Numbered from the stretch's first letter, positions 1 through 7,854 are shown. The stretch is DNA of 64,000 nucleotides from UMGS1279 sp045577695 (GCA_045577695.1 JAZNIW010000054.1:1-64000), one strand, 5' to 3'. The notes: generated from the sequence alone by a model not told the origin. Numbers and translations are program-made.

Positions 1-7
1 CTTGCGA

Positions 8-115
8 CCTTAAATGAGTTATTTTTTGTGTAGATTTTGGTGAAACGGAGTTCATAAGGCTTTCGCCTATGAATGACGGCGAGCCAAAAAATGCCTAAAA
101 ATAGCCATTTAAGGC
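8..115. other. Long imperfect stem-loop, possible structured RNA
   Basis: Positions 8-28 and about 97-115 form an imperfect inverted repeat (CCTTAAATG at one end, CATTTAAGG at the other, extended by A/T-rich pairs). Inside are TTTTGG/CCAAAA and a terminal hairpin, TTCATAAGGC-TTTC-GCCTATGAA. Between the inner stems lies a purine-rich internal loop (TGAAACGGAG facing TGACGGCGAG). The nesting of three stems around a purine-rich loop resembles a structured RNA more than a terminator, but I recognise no known riboswitch or ribozyme. No gene can be seen in this stretch, and its upstream neighbour lies outside the window. Confidence 0.35.
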
Positions 116-146
116 TGGTTCAGGTTTAAATGCTTTGGCTACGCGA

Positions 147-300
147 AATGATGCAGTGCTTCGCACAGTGATGCTGCTCGTATTACTCGCAGTGATGTGA
201 TGTGTTCCAAATCACTTGCCGAAGGCAAACATCACGCACGAAGTGCACATCACGCTGTAAGGCACATCACGTTACGCGCAAGCAGAACACATCGTTCCAA
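147..300. repeat. Nested-hairpin cluster 1
   Basis: The left half carries the word GTGATG (168-173, 192-197, 197-202, plus a degenerate copy at 147-153). The right half carries its reverse complement CATCAC (230-235, 248-253, 265-270). Small hairpins sit between the words: GTGC-TTC-GCAC at 156-166, TTGCC-GAAG-GCAA at 217-228 and GCAC-GAA-GTGC at 236-246. The whole can fold as one long arm with side hairpins. The cluster ends in GTTCC at 294-298, followed at once by a terminator-like hairpin. Clusters at 13101-13213 and 14572-14742 share this design. No coding sequence is visible here. Confidence 0.7.
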
Positions 301-301
301 A

Positions 302-336
302 AAAATAGCAGCCGCTGAAAGCGACTGCATTTTTTT
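302..336. terminator. Terminator-like hairpin next to cluster 1
   Basis: GCAGCCGCT and AGCGACTGC pair around a GAA loop, with an A-run on the left and seven T on the right. It could therefore work as a terminator in either direction. No gene obviously ends into it from the left inside this window. Confidence 0.6.
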
Positions 337-349
337 GAAAATCAAGTGG

Positions 350-390
350 TATTTTGATACAATGCAACGCTATTGAGGTTAGCGTTGCAT
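350..390. repeat. 23-bp repeat copy A plus hairpin
   Basis: Bases 350-372 are identical to 2765-2787. Both copies begin TATTTTGATACAA and run into one arm of a hairpin (ATGCAACGCT), whose other arm (AGCGTTGCAT) is at 381-390. The hairpin lies just after the stop of the minus-strand gene at 406-996, so it may act as its 3' stem-loop, although no clear T-run follows on that strand. Confidence 0.75.
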
Positions 391-405
391 TGTTCGTTGC
401 AGGCA

Positions 406-996
406 TTAATCGAACCAAAAGGGCGCATATCCGTCTTCGATCAATTCTATTTCACCCTTAAACAAAGCGTTTACATTATCGAGCTCAAACCAACGGTAAT
501 CCCACGGCATCATTCGGTTATTATAATAAATAGGTTCCTCGGTTTTGCCGGTTTTATCGATTTGCTCTATAAGCTCTTGCAGTTCATCGGAGGACATATC
601 ATCAATGATACCGCAACCCGAGCCCTCAGTGATATACGGATATCTTCTGCCTTGACCCCGTTCCATGTCTTCGACACCGATAAGCTCTATCCAAAAGGTC
701 TGTGTTGTGCCAAAGTCATAATCCATACGAATACGGTCGCCTATTTTAAGATCCAGCTGATGCAGTTTGAAAACCGCCATATCGATTTGCTCTTCGTCTG
801 CATCATCGCCCGGAATTTCAAACCGACCATCTTTATAATGAAATTCAAACAGATGATATGCCATCGTATCAAACGCCGCCAAAACAGCGTAGCCAAGTTG
901 ATCCAATCGGTAATTTGATGAAACAGCAATATTTCGCCATATCTTTTCTGCTAATCCTTCGTAGGAAATATGAAAGGTATATACTTTTGCGGCCAT
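406..996 (-). CDS. Plasmid pRiA4b ORF-3-like family protein
   Basis: This 196-residue soluble protein matches, by its overall pattern, the plasmid pRiA4b ORF-3 / IS1096 TnpR-like family. Supporting features are an N-terminal strand with aromatic residues (KVYTFHISYEG) and a segment IGDRIRMDYDFGTTQTFWIEL in the middle, typical of the family's beta-rich fold. The biochemical role of the family is unknown. It lies 24 bp downstream of the AAA/DUF4143 gene on the same strand and is probably co-transcribed with it. A GAGG ribosome site precedes the ATG at 996. A stem-loop built on a 23-bp repeat follows the stop. Members are often found in plasmids and accessory islands, which fits this location. 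Confidence 0.7.
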   Translation of the reverse strand: MAAKVYTFHISYEGLAEKIWRNIAVSSNYRLDQLGYAVLAAFDTMAYHLFEFHYKDGRFEIPGDDADEEQIDMAVFKLHQLDLKIGDRIRMDYDFGTTQTFWIELIGVEDMERGQGRRYPYITEGSGCGIIDDMSSDELQELIEQIDKTGKTEEPIYYNNRMMPWDYRWFELDNVNALFKGEIELIEDGYAPFWFD

Positions 997-1020
997 ACTA
1001 AAACCTCATTTGCATCTGAT

Positions 1021-2469
1021 TTATTCAATTCCACGATACCCGTGTTTTTCGGCATTACCAAGCAAATATAGGAAAGCAAAGGCAGGAATCCTCAAAAGCT
1101 CCTTGCCACAAGGTGTATGATGCACGCCAAAATCCGTTGTAGTCTTCGTAACAATAATAGCAGCAGAGGCTTCTCCGCAAAGCTCGATAATCGCATCATC
1201 ATCCGCAATGGGAGCACCTTCGCGATACTTAACCTCAATTAAGATATTCTTAATATTGGGATAATCAACAACAACGTCGATTTCTTTATTCTTTTTACCG
1301 CCACGGAAATACCCGATAGAAGTAGCGAATTGATAATAAAACGCCGCGACGTGCTTATAAATTGCTGTTTCTACAACCTTTCCCATACCTACCGGATCGG
1401 TCATAATAGAATCATCCATTAACACGGCGTTGCGGATGGCGGCATCGGCGATATATATCTTTGGTCTTGCTTTAAGAACCTTTTTGCCCGCCATATCAAC
1501 AGGCCAGCTTTGATATATAAGATTTGCACTTTCAAGGTACTGGATATAGTTTTCTACGGTTGTTCGGGAAACACCATTCAATTCTTTCGTTATAGCTTCA
1601 ATCGAAACGATTTCGGAAGAAACGTTACACAGATACAAGAAGATTCGTTCAAGCTCTGTGGCGTTTCGGATATTATACAAAGATGGCAAATCTCTTTTCA
1701 GCACTTTATCAACTACGTCTTCACGCATGATTTGCTGTGCCATCAAATCGTTATCCGCAAGAGCCAACTCCGGGAACCCACCAACCTGCAAATAACGCAT
1801 AAAATGATTTTGCACCTTGGACAGCTGAAGCATAATCTGGTTTCGCTCAATTTGTGTTTTATGCAGAAGAGAGGTCACCTTCATATCTGCCGGGATGTCG
1901 GGTCGCTCAACACCCAACAATTCACAGTATTCATAAAAAGACAAGGTCGGAACCTGAATTACAGACCATCTGCCTGCACCGCTTTCTCTGCTACCCTTCA
2001 TGAGAGCAGGACTTGCAGAACCCGTTGCTATAACCTTTGTATCAGGCTGGGTATCATAAATGGTTTTTAGCCACCGATCCCAATCCTGGGCATATTGGAC
2101 TTCATCAAAAAAGTAGTAAACATCTTGTTCGGCATAAATATTTTCATGGTAGCACTCCAATACTTCTTGAAACTGACTCAATTTAAGCATCGGATGATCC
2201 ATAGAAATAAATACTATCTTTTGAGGTGCAACACCAGAACTTAGAAGCGATTCAATCATCTGATACTGAATTGTCGTCTTTCCCACTCGACGTGTTCCGG
2301 TGAGCACAACGGTTCTTCGAATATCTTTTTCCTTTAATCGCTTCATCGCTTCATGAAACGCAAATCTTTTGTAAGTTTTGGTCATCTTGGGGTTTACAAC
2401 GCCCGTTTTCCACCAGGGGTTATATGCAGTTAACACTTTCAAGATGCCGTCTTTCGAAGTAATAGACAT
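1021..2469 (-). CDS. AAA ATPase with DUF4143 domain
   Basis: A 482-residue ATPase of the AAA_14/DUF4143 family. The Walker A motif GTRRVGKTT lies near residues 58-66 and a Walker B-like segment (YYFFDEVQYAQDW) near 118-130. The DUF4143 region follows in the C-terminal half and ends with a restriction-nuclease-like stretch (KNKEIDVVVDY, then LIEVKYREG), in which the E-x-D and E-V-K residues are visible. The cellular role of these proteins is unknown. They are scattered, often horizontally acquired, and suspected of nucleic-acid-related functions. The start at 2469 is preceded by AAGGAGTG, and a strong sigma-A promoter stands just upstream. The pRiA4b-like gene follows by 24 bp. Confidence 0.85.
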   Translation of the reverse strand: MSITSKDGILKVLTAYNPWWKTGVVNPKMTKTYKRFAFHEAMKRLKEKDIRRTVVLTGTRRVGKTTIQYQMIESLLSSGVAPQKIVFISMDHPMLKLSQFQEVLECYHENIYAEQDVYYFFDEVQYAQDWDRWLKTIYDTQPDTKVIATGSASPALMKGSRESGAGRWSVIQVPTLSFYEYCELLGVERPDIPADMKVTSLLHKTQIERNQIMLQLSKVQNHFMRYLQVGGFPELALADNDLMAQQIMREDVVDKVLKRDLPSLYNIRNATELERIFLYLCNVSSEIVSIEAITKELNGVSRTTVENYIQYLESANLIYQSWPVDMAGKKVLKARPKIYIADAAIRNAVLMDDSIMTDPVGMGKVVETAIYKHVAAFYYQFATSIGYFRGGKKNKEIDVVVDYPNIKNILIEVKYREGAPIADDDAIIELCGEASAAIIVTKTTTDFGVHHTPCGKELLRIPAFAFLYLLGNAEKHGYRGIE

Positions 2470-2492
2470 TTAAATCACACTCCTTTGTATGT

Positions 2493-2521
2493 ATTATACC
2501 CACAAAATCAATTTTTGTCAA
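2493..2521 (-). promoter_or_regulatory. Sigma-A promoter of the AAA/DUF4143 gene
   Basis: On the minus strand TTGACA (2516-2521) is followed by 17 bases and then TATAAT (2493-2498). The spacer contains AAAATTGATTTT, and a second copy of this near-palindrome is found at 2558-2569, so a repressor site is possible. Confidence 0.85.
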
Positions 2522-2764
2522 CAATAATTAATAGTATACTTGCAATCTATTTCAAACAAAATTGATTTTCACAAACAAATATAGTAATATTTTTTTAAAA
2601 CCAGTCGTTTAACGAATTGCGGTTGTTTAACGATAGCGATTATGCCAATGGCAAAGATATACCTTAACAACTACTATATTTGATACAAAACAACCCTCAT
2701 TAACGGCAAAAATAACCGAAAATGAGGGTTTGACCCCTGTCAATGCATGTTGAAAATACAGTGC
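2522..2764. other. Gene-free interval with degenerate third repeat and hairpin
   Basis: No convincing gene is seen here; a 63-codon frame on the minus strand has no family match or ribosome site. At 2676-2694 there is a degenerate relative of the 23-bp repeat (TATATTTGATACAA). It is followed at about 2692-2731 by a hairpin with arms AACCCTCATT and AATGAGGGTT. The word GTTTAACGA occurs twice near 2610-2636. The interval looks like recombined non-coding DNA between two cassettes. Confidence 0.45.
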
Positions 2765-2805
2765 TATTTTGATACAATGCAACGCTACAGCACCGAGCGT
2801 TGCAT
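2765..2805. repeat. 23-bp repeat copy B plus hairpin
   Basis: Bases 2765-2787 are identical to 350-372, and again lead into an ATGCAACGCT/AGCGTTGCAT stem-loop, here with the loop ACAGCACCG and five T on the + side. It sits directly after the stop of the Fic gene. Together with copy A it brackets the pRiA4b/AAA gene pair as direct repeats about 2.4 kb apart. Confidence 0.75.
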
Positions 2806-2814
2806 TTTTAGGTA

Positions 2815-3861
2815 TCACTTCAGCCGATAATAAGTGGTGTTTTTGCCGTTACCCTCGCGTTTCAGTTCACCTTCGGCAACGAGCTTGCGGAGTGCGCCTT
2901 CTACCGAGCTGATACTGAGAGAGGGACAAAGCTCCATAATATCCTGCTTTTTGAAGCGACCGATCTTATTCTGTGTCGCACGTCTTACCATTTCAAGTGA
3001 CGAGAGTTTTGCTTCCACCAATGCAAAGCGGTCTTCAAAATCTCTGTATGCCGCAAGGATAGCGCCGAGAATATATTTGATGAAGGTCACTGCATCCTCT
3101 TCACCCTCGTGCCACCCCTGTTGGGACGCTGCAAGGACGTCGTAATACAGATCCTTGTTTTTCGCAATCTTTGCTTCAAGGGAGATATACTTCCCAACGT
3201 AAAATCCGTTTCGGTACAAAAGGAGTGTTGTGAGAAGTCTGCTCATTCTGCCGTTACCGTCATTGAAGGGATGAATGCAAAGAAAATCGTGTATAAAGGT
3301 TGGAATGGCAATCAGCGGTTCCAGCTCCATATTGCCGATCACACGGTTATACTCGTTACAAATGGTCTCAAGTGCCTCCGGTGTCTCAAAGGGATCAAGA
3401 GGCGTAAACAGCGTTTCTATATGACCGTCGGGATAGGTGGCGCTGATATAGTTCTGCACGCTTTTTGTTTTACCCGCCATCGGGTTATTCATATGGCTGT
3501 AAAGGATTTTGTGAAGTTGAAGGATATAGTTCGGGGTCAGAGGGATAGCATCAAAGCTCTCGTGGATAATATTCAGCACATCTCTGTAACCGGCAATTTC
3601 CTGCTCATCACGGTTTCTGGGGGTGGTTTTATCTCCCATCAACTGACGGATACGGGTGCTTGTAGTAACGATGCCCTCAATGGCGTTGGATGCCTCGGTG
3701 CTTTGTACCTTCGCAATCTCCACCAACTTTTCAAGCTCCTCGGGGCGCTGCTTCAAATACATCTCTTGTTTCCCGGCTTCCTTGTAAATAGCCGCAATCA
3801 AACCGAGCAACTCGGAATCCCATTTATTTTCACTTATTTTAGAGTAATTAAAGGTTTTCAT
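2815..3861 (-). CDS. Fic family protein with N-terminal inhibitory helix and C-terminal winged helix
   Basis: Fic proteins usually transfer AMP (or another nucleotide moiety) to a hydroxyl group of a target protein. The catalytic Fic motif HPFNDGNGRMSR lies near residues 196-207. An N-terminal helix with SNAIEG fits the (S/T)xxxE(G/N) inhibitory motif of class II Fic enzymes, so the enzyme should be self-inhibited. The Fic_N segment with MKTFNYSKISENKWDSE begins the protein. The last 70 residues (KQDIMELCPSLSISSVEGAL) look like a winged-helix DNA-binding domain. I chose ATG 3861, not an in-frame codon six residues upstream, because GGAGG stands just before it. The promoter is flanked by operator-like repeats, suggesting self-regulation. 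The target protein is unknown. Confidence 0.9.
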   Translation of the reverse strand: MKTFNYSKISENKWDSELLGLIAAIYKEAGKQEMYLKQRPEELEKLVEIAKVQSTEASNAIEGIVTTSTRIRQLMGDKTTPRNRDEQEIAGYRDVLNIIHESFDAIPLTPNYILQLHKILYSHMNNPMAGKTKSVQNYISATYPDGHIETLFTPLDPFETPEALETICNEYNRVIGNMELEPLIAIPTFIHDFLCIHPFNDGNGRMSRLLTTLLLYRNGFYVGKYISLEAKIAKNKDLYYDVLAASQQGWHEGEEDAVTFIKYILGAILAAYRDFEDRFALVEAKLSSLEMVRRATQNKIGRFKKQDIMELCPSLSISSVEGALRKLVAEGELKREGNGKNTTYYRLK

Positions 3862-3877
3862 TGTGCCACCTCCAAAC

Positions 3878-3917
3878 AATTCCCTTAAATAATATCATAA
3901 ATTAAGGGAATTGTCAA
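3878..3917 (-). promoter_or_regulatory. Fic promoter with inverted-repeat operator
   Basis: On the minus strand TTGACA (3912-3917) and TATTAT (3889-3894) are 17 bp apart. The inverted repeat AATTCCCTTAA (3878-3888) / TTAAGGGAATT (3902-3912) brackets the -10 box. Further AAGGG half-sites are seen upstream at 3932-3940, 3954-3961 and 3984-3993. The layout suggests a repressor bound over the promoter, perhaps the winged helix of Fic itself. Confidence 0.75.
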
Positions 3918-4080
3918 CACGTCAAGGGCATATTCCCTTATAATTCTTCTCAAAATAAGGGCAAAATATACTTTTGATGAAGAAATAAGGGAACTAAAAG
4001 ATAATATTTCAAACAGGGACTTGACTTTTCGGCATTTTAGAGTCATTACATACACTACCGAAAATTTCAGGAGGTATTGT

Positions 4081-4266
4081 ATGACCAAGGAACAAGCCAC
4101 GGCAGAAATGCGTTATAGGCTCAGTAAATATGTTTTGCAGGTGTTATTGGATGCAGAACTCATCACCACCGAGGAGGCAATAAAAACAAAATCGGCTCTG
4201 CTTGAAAAGTACGATCCGTTCACGCGCTGTTTGGAGGAGGTGGACTCATGGCAGAACGAGTTGTAA
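4081..4266 (+). CDS. Small conserved protein preceding a serine recombinase
   Basis: A 61-residue acidic helical protein (MTKEQATAEMRYRLSKY at the start). Small proteins of this kind are common directly before large serine recombinase genes in clostridial mobile elements; their role is unknown. The ATG at 4081 is preceded by AGGAGG at 4069-4074, which is why an in-frame ATG 20 codons upstream is not used. Its end overlaps the recombinase start by 19 bp, implying translational coupling. It is probably a leftover of the same mobile element as the truncated recombinase. Confidence 0.65.
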   Translation: MTKEQATAEMRYRLSKYVLQVLLDAELITTEEAIKTKSALLEKYDPFTRCLEEVDSWQNEL

Positions 4267-4763
4267 AGCTGGTTCGCCCACGCTCCAAAGTTCCGTCCCT
4301 CCCGAAGGAGATACGAGAAAAACGTGTGGCAGCCTATGCCCGTGTGTCTACCGACTCCGATGAGCAGATGGGCAGCGTTGAGGCACAGAAGGATTATTTT
4401 GAAAAGCTCATCCGAGAGAAGCCGGGATGGGTGTTTGTTGGCGTATATGCCGACGAGGGTATCTCCGGTACATCCCTCAATCATAGAGAGGCATTTGCCC
4501 GTATGATCGACGATGCGATGAACGGAAAGATAGATTTGATCGTTACAAAATCCCTCTCCCGTTTTGCCAGGAATACGGTGGACGCTCTCAATATTATCCG
4601 CAAACTCAAATTAAAGGATGTGGGTGTGTATTTTGAGAAGGAGGATATTTCTACCTTGGACAGCAAGGGCGAGTTCCTTTTGACTCTGATGTCAAGCCTT
4701 GCAGAAGAGGAATCACGCTCCATTTCCGAAAATGTGCGATGGGGTCAGCGTAGCTGTACATAA
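4248..4763 (+). pseudogene. Large serine recombinase, N-terminal fragment
   Basis: The first 150 residues are a resolvase/invertase catalytic domain: YARVSTDSDEQ with the nucleophile serine near residue 34, the segment GVYADEGISGTS, and SLSRFARN with the conserved arginines near residues 102-109. Normal members have about 450-550 residues, with a recombinase domain and a zinc ribbon. Here the protein stops at 171 residues, right after ISENVRWGQR, where the sequence leaves the family. The gene is therefore broken and the fragment cannot be a working integrase. GGAGGAGGTGG gives a strong ribosome site. The missing part is not the fragment at 7803-8432, which looks like another subfamily. Confidence 0.85.
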
Positions 4764-4800
4764 TCTTGCATACTGCATCTTTGTTAATCCACCGACATAA

Positions 4801-4932
4801 CTACCAAATGGATTGATAATTTGTGAGAGCGATTTTCCTGACTCTTTTGTTTGTGATGACATTTTGTATCAATTCGGAGGTTATGATTTTACTGAAAGTG
4901 AAATGATTTCAGTAATCGAACAAATGAAATAA
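4801..4932 (+). pseudogene. Possible C-terminal remnant of an unknown gene
   Basis: A 43-codon open frame without a start codon ends at TAA 4930-4932 and reads CESDFPDSFVCDDILYQF and then GGYDFTESEM. Its composition looks protein-like, and it ends just before a terminator hairpin, as a real gene would. I recognise no family. It may be the tail of a gene lost when the recombinase was truncated. Confidence 0.3.
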
Positions 4933-4944
4933 TCTTGAATCTAA

Positions 4945-4987
4945 AAGTGTCCCAAATGTCGTATGATTTTTGGGACACTTCTGTTTT
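4945..4987 (+). terminator. Rho-independent terminator before blaI
   Basis: AAGTGTCCCA (4945-4954) pairs with TGGGACACTT (4971-4980), followed by CTGTTTT. It separates the recombinase remnants from the BlaI/M56 operon. Confidence 0.75.
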
Positions 4988-4998
4988 AAGAACAAACC

Positions 4999-5050
4999 TT
5001 GACAAATTCGCTCTAATATGTTAGAGTATATGAACTCTAATGAGTTAGAG
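4999..5050 (+). promoter_or_regulatory. Promoter of the BlaI/M56 operon with two palindromic operators
   Basis: TTGACA (4999-5004) and TAGAGT (5022-5027) are 17 bp apart. Two perfect palindromes of the form CTCTAA-N4-TTAGAG lie at 5011-5026 and 5035-5050, their starts 24 bp apart, covering the -10 box and the start region. This is the arrangement expected for autorepression by a BlaI/MecI dimer. Confidence 0.85.
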
Positions 5051-5065
5051 AAAGGAGCTTTCATT

Positions 5066-5431
5066 ATGAATACACCGAAAGTTTTTGAAAGTGAATATCG
5101 TTTTTGTCTGATTTTGTGGGAGCACGAACCAGTTAAAAGCAGTGAACTTGTAAATCTTTGTAAGGAGCAGCTTGGTTGGAAACCCACCACCACTTACACC
5201 GTTATTAAGCGTTTATCTGAGCGCGGTGTTTTAAGGAATGAAAATACTGTGGTAACTTCCCTTGTTAGCAAGGATGAAGTGCAGGCCGCTGAAATCAATG
5301 AAATGGTGGAGAAAACCTTTGAAGGCTCTTTGCCGGCATTTGTGGCTGCGTTTACCAAACATCAGAACATCTCCGAGGAAGAAATTGATGCGGTTCAAAA
5401 GATGTTTGACCGCTTCAGGAAAGGAGAATAA
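5066..5431 (+). CDS. BlaI/MecI/CopY family transcriptional repressor
   Basis: A 121-residue winged-helix repressor of the penicillinase-repressor family. The N-terminal HTH (SSELVNLCKEQLGWKPTTTY) and a C-terminal dimerisation helix region are present. BlaI proteins bind palindromic operators and are cleaved or released when a partner M56 sensor is activated. Two palindromic operators overlap its own promoter. ATG 5066 is chosen because AAAGGAG lies just upstream. It is two bases away from the M56 gene, its evident partner. No beta-lactamase gene is seen in the window, so the signal may not be a beta-lactam. Confidence 0.9.
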   Translation: MNTPKVFESEYRFCLILWEHEPVKSSELVNLCKEQLGWKPTTTYTVIKRLSERGVLRNENTVVTSLVSKDEVQAAEINEMVEKTFEGSLPAFVAAFTKHQNISEEEIDAVQKMFDRFRKGE

Positions 5432-5433
5432 CT

Positions 5434-7854
5434 ATGGCTGATATTTTCTTGAAAATTGTCAACATGAGCATATCTGCAAGTTGGATTGTTCTTGCGGTAT
5501 TGCTTTTAAGATTGTTGCTTAAAAGGGCTCCTAAATGGATTACTGTTCTCCTTTGGGGTATTGTTGCTATTAGACTGATTTTCCCGTTTTCTATCGAGAG
5601 CGTCATGAGCCTTATTCCGAGCACGGAAACAATTAGTCCAGAGATTATGATGGATAAAACACCAACTATCAATTCTGGTGTTCCAATCATCAATAACATC
5701 ATCAACCCTGTTATCGGAGAGTCGTTTACTCCCGATCCTATTGCAAGCGCTAATCCCTTGCAGATTTTGATTCCGGTTTTGGCAATTGCTTGGATTGTGG
5801 GAATCGTTATAATGCTTGCCTATACTGCTATTAGCTATTTACGTGTGAAAAGTAAAATTGGCACAGCGGTTCTTTTTCGTGACAATATCTATCAAAGCGA
5901 AAACGTTATTTCTCCCTTTGTGCTCGGCATTATTAAACCGAAAATTTATTTGCCGTTCAATATGAATGAGCAAGATATGGAACACGTTATTGCTCATGAA
6001 AATGCACATATCCATCGTAAAGATCATTGGTGGAAACCATTTGGATTTTTAGTTCTCACTCTCCATTGGTTTAACCCTTTGATGTGGCTCGGTTATGTAT
6101 TGCTTTGCCGTGATATCGAACTCGCCTGCGATGAAAAGGTAGTAAAAGAATTCAACAATGAGCAAAAAGCCGATTACTCTCAGGCACTTTTGACCTGTAG
6201 CGTGAATCGCCGTGTAATTGCAGCTTGTCCTCTGGCATTTGGAGAGGTGGGTGTAAAAAACAGAGTAAAATTGGTTTTGAATTATAAGAAACCTGCTTTT
6301 TGGATTGTTGTAGCCGCTATTGTTGTAAGTATCGCAGTTGCAGTTTGCTTCTTGACAAATCCGAGAACAACTATTGATGATGAGTTGTCTGTATTTCTTG
6401 ATATGCAGATTGCAGAACACCACTATAGTGAGGGACATACTGACGATAACTTTATAACCGTACACCACAAAGTGCTTGATGTGGATAAGGGGTTAACAAG
6501 AACAACCGTATATATGTGGGTGCTATATCACGAATATAGTTGTGAAAATGGTGAGATAAAATTAGAAGCAGGTGCCCATACTCCAACAGTGATTACGGCA
6601 AAACGCACGAGTTCGCACGGTCATTACGAACTTGTCGAGTATTGGACACCACGTGACGGTTCTTATTATGCAGATGATATTAAGGAAAAATTTCCTTGGC
6701 ACTTGCATAGCAAAGCACTTGATTCACAAAGATATATCGGTGAGCAAAAAGCCTTTTGTGAAAACGCTGCAAAAGAGTATTTCAGAGAAGACACTAATTT
6801 TGTTGGTGGACCTACAAATATCGGCCAATTAAAAGAAAAATATCCTCAGTTTTTTAACGTATCAACCGATGGTGGATTGACTGTTTATGTTTGGCAAATG
6901 TCAAAGGATAACTACAGTTGCTATCTTGCAAATACTTCTATGGAAGCAATCTCAGATAATAGTTTCGCATATGATGTTGGTACAACTATTCCAGAAATGC
7001 GCGCAATTTTAACTACGTATAATGTTGATGAAAAAGACATTACTGTTCAGCCGGTTATTAACCCATTGTCAAGCTATTACTATGAGATAGATGATGCATA
7101 TCGTGCAAAGATTAAAGAATTGTTTTGGCAAGGTGGTTACCAAATTAGCGGCACAAATCCACATAACCAAGTATATGATGTAACTCTTTCGTATGCGAAT
7201 TGGACAGATGACAGTAAAATTTGTACAAGTTCGTTAAACTTAAGGAAAATGCAATCAAACAGCATTCAACATCCACCTATCTACAAGTTTGATTCTTTGA
7301 AAGACTTGAAACAATTCAAAGAATCTTTTGGTGATATACTGACAATGGATAGCGGTTGGGATGAGGTGCCCTCTTTTAACGAAGCTACCGCAAAATACGA
7401 TACGAAGTTTTTTGAAGAAAATAGCTTGATGCTGGTTTATGTTTCTGCATCAAATTGCACACACCGTTTCGGCTTAGGCAGCATTGGCTGGGATGAAAAA
7501 TCATTCTGTATCAATGTAGTAGAAACCACCGGTAAAGAATTTGTTGATGAAGCCATGTCAGGTTGGTTCTTGACTGTTGCTGTAGAAAAAGAAACTATTG
7601 CAAGCTGTACAGAATTCGATGCGGATTTGAACAATGAAATAAAACTATATTATCCAGCATTCTCTTATGCGGAAGATAGTGCAATATATATCGAGGGGCA
7701 ACCTGGCGTAAAAACCTCTGGATTTGTGAACACATCCGAAATTAAAATCGGTTTTGAGAATATTGCTGAACACGCAAAGAAAGAGTGCACTATTAAGTAT
7801 TACACAAAGGCAATGAAAGGCATTATGTCAGAGCAGATGCGATTGAAGAAGTAG
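5434..7854 (+). CDS. M56 family (BlaR1-like) membrane metalloprotease sensor
   Basis: A BlaR1-type protein of 806 residues. Residues 1 to about 310 hold several hydrophobic segments and the zinc protease motif HENAH near residues 188-192, followed by the typical HIHRKD and a later ELACDEKVV. A hydrophobic segment (AFWIVVAAIVVSIAVAVCFL) near 287-306 leads into a large extracytoplasmic domain of about 490 residues without beta-lactam-binding motifs that I can see. It is expected to sense an external signal and cause BlaI cleavage. The extreme C-terminus runs into the DNA of a recombinase remnant in another frame, so the last 15-20 residues may be foreign. Base composition is AT-rich and unlike the core genes. 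Confidence 0.85.
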   Translation: MADIFLKIVNMSISASWIVLAVLLLRLLLKRAPKWITVLLWGIVAIRLIFPFSIESVMSLIPSTETISPEIMMDKTPTINSGVPIINNIINPVIGESFTPDPIASANPLQILIPVLAIAWIVGIVIMLAYTAISYLRVKSKIGTAVLFRDNIYQSENVISPFVLGIIKPKIYLPFNMNEQDMEHVIAHENAHIHRKDHWWKPFGFLVLTLHWFNPLMWLGYVLLCRDIELACDEKVVKEFNNEQKADYSQALLTCSVNRRVIAACPLAFGEVGVKNRVKLVLNYKKPAFWIVVAAIVVSIAVAVCFLTNPRTTIDDELSVFLDMQIAEHHYSEGHTDDNFITVHHKVLDVDKGLTRTTVYMWVLYHEYSCENGEIKLEAGAHTPTVITAKRTSSHGHYELVEYWTPRDGSYYADDIKEKFPWHLHSKALDSQRYIGEQKAFCENAAKEYFREDTNFVGGPTNIGQLKEKYPQFFNVSTDGGLTVYVWQMSKDNYSCYLANTSMEAISDNSFAYDVGTTIPEMRAILTTYNVDEKDITVQPVINPLSSYYYEIDDAYRAKIKELFWQGGYQISGTNPHNQVYDVTLSYANWTDDSKICTSSLNLRKMQSNSIQHPPIYKFDSLKDLKQFKESFGDILTMDSGWDEVPSFNEATAKYDTKFFEENSLMLVYVSASNCTHRFGLGSIGWDEKSFCINVVETTGKEFVDEAMSGWFLTVAVEKETIASCTEFDADLNNEIKLYYPAFSYAEDSAIYIEGQPGVKTSGFVNTSEIKIGFENIAEHAKKECTIKYYTKAMKGIMSEQMRLKK

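Noticed and set aside
147..300. Possible CRISPR array
   Set aside because: Repeated words are only 6-8 bases, change orientation at the centre and have hairpins, not unique spacers, between them; no cas gene is near.
350..2805. Integron attC sites
   Set aside because: The stem-loops at gene 3' ends recall attC, but the R/L box consensus is not clear and no integron integrase is seen. Kept only as a cassette-like repeat.
2627..2818. 63-codon minus-strand frame
   Set aside because: No ribosome site or family features; it runs through repeat and hairpin sequence.
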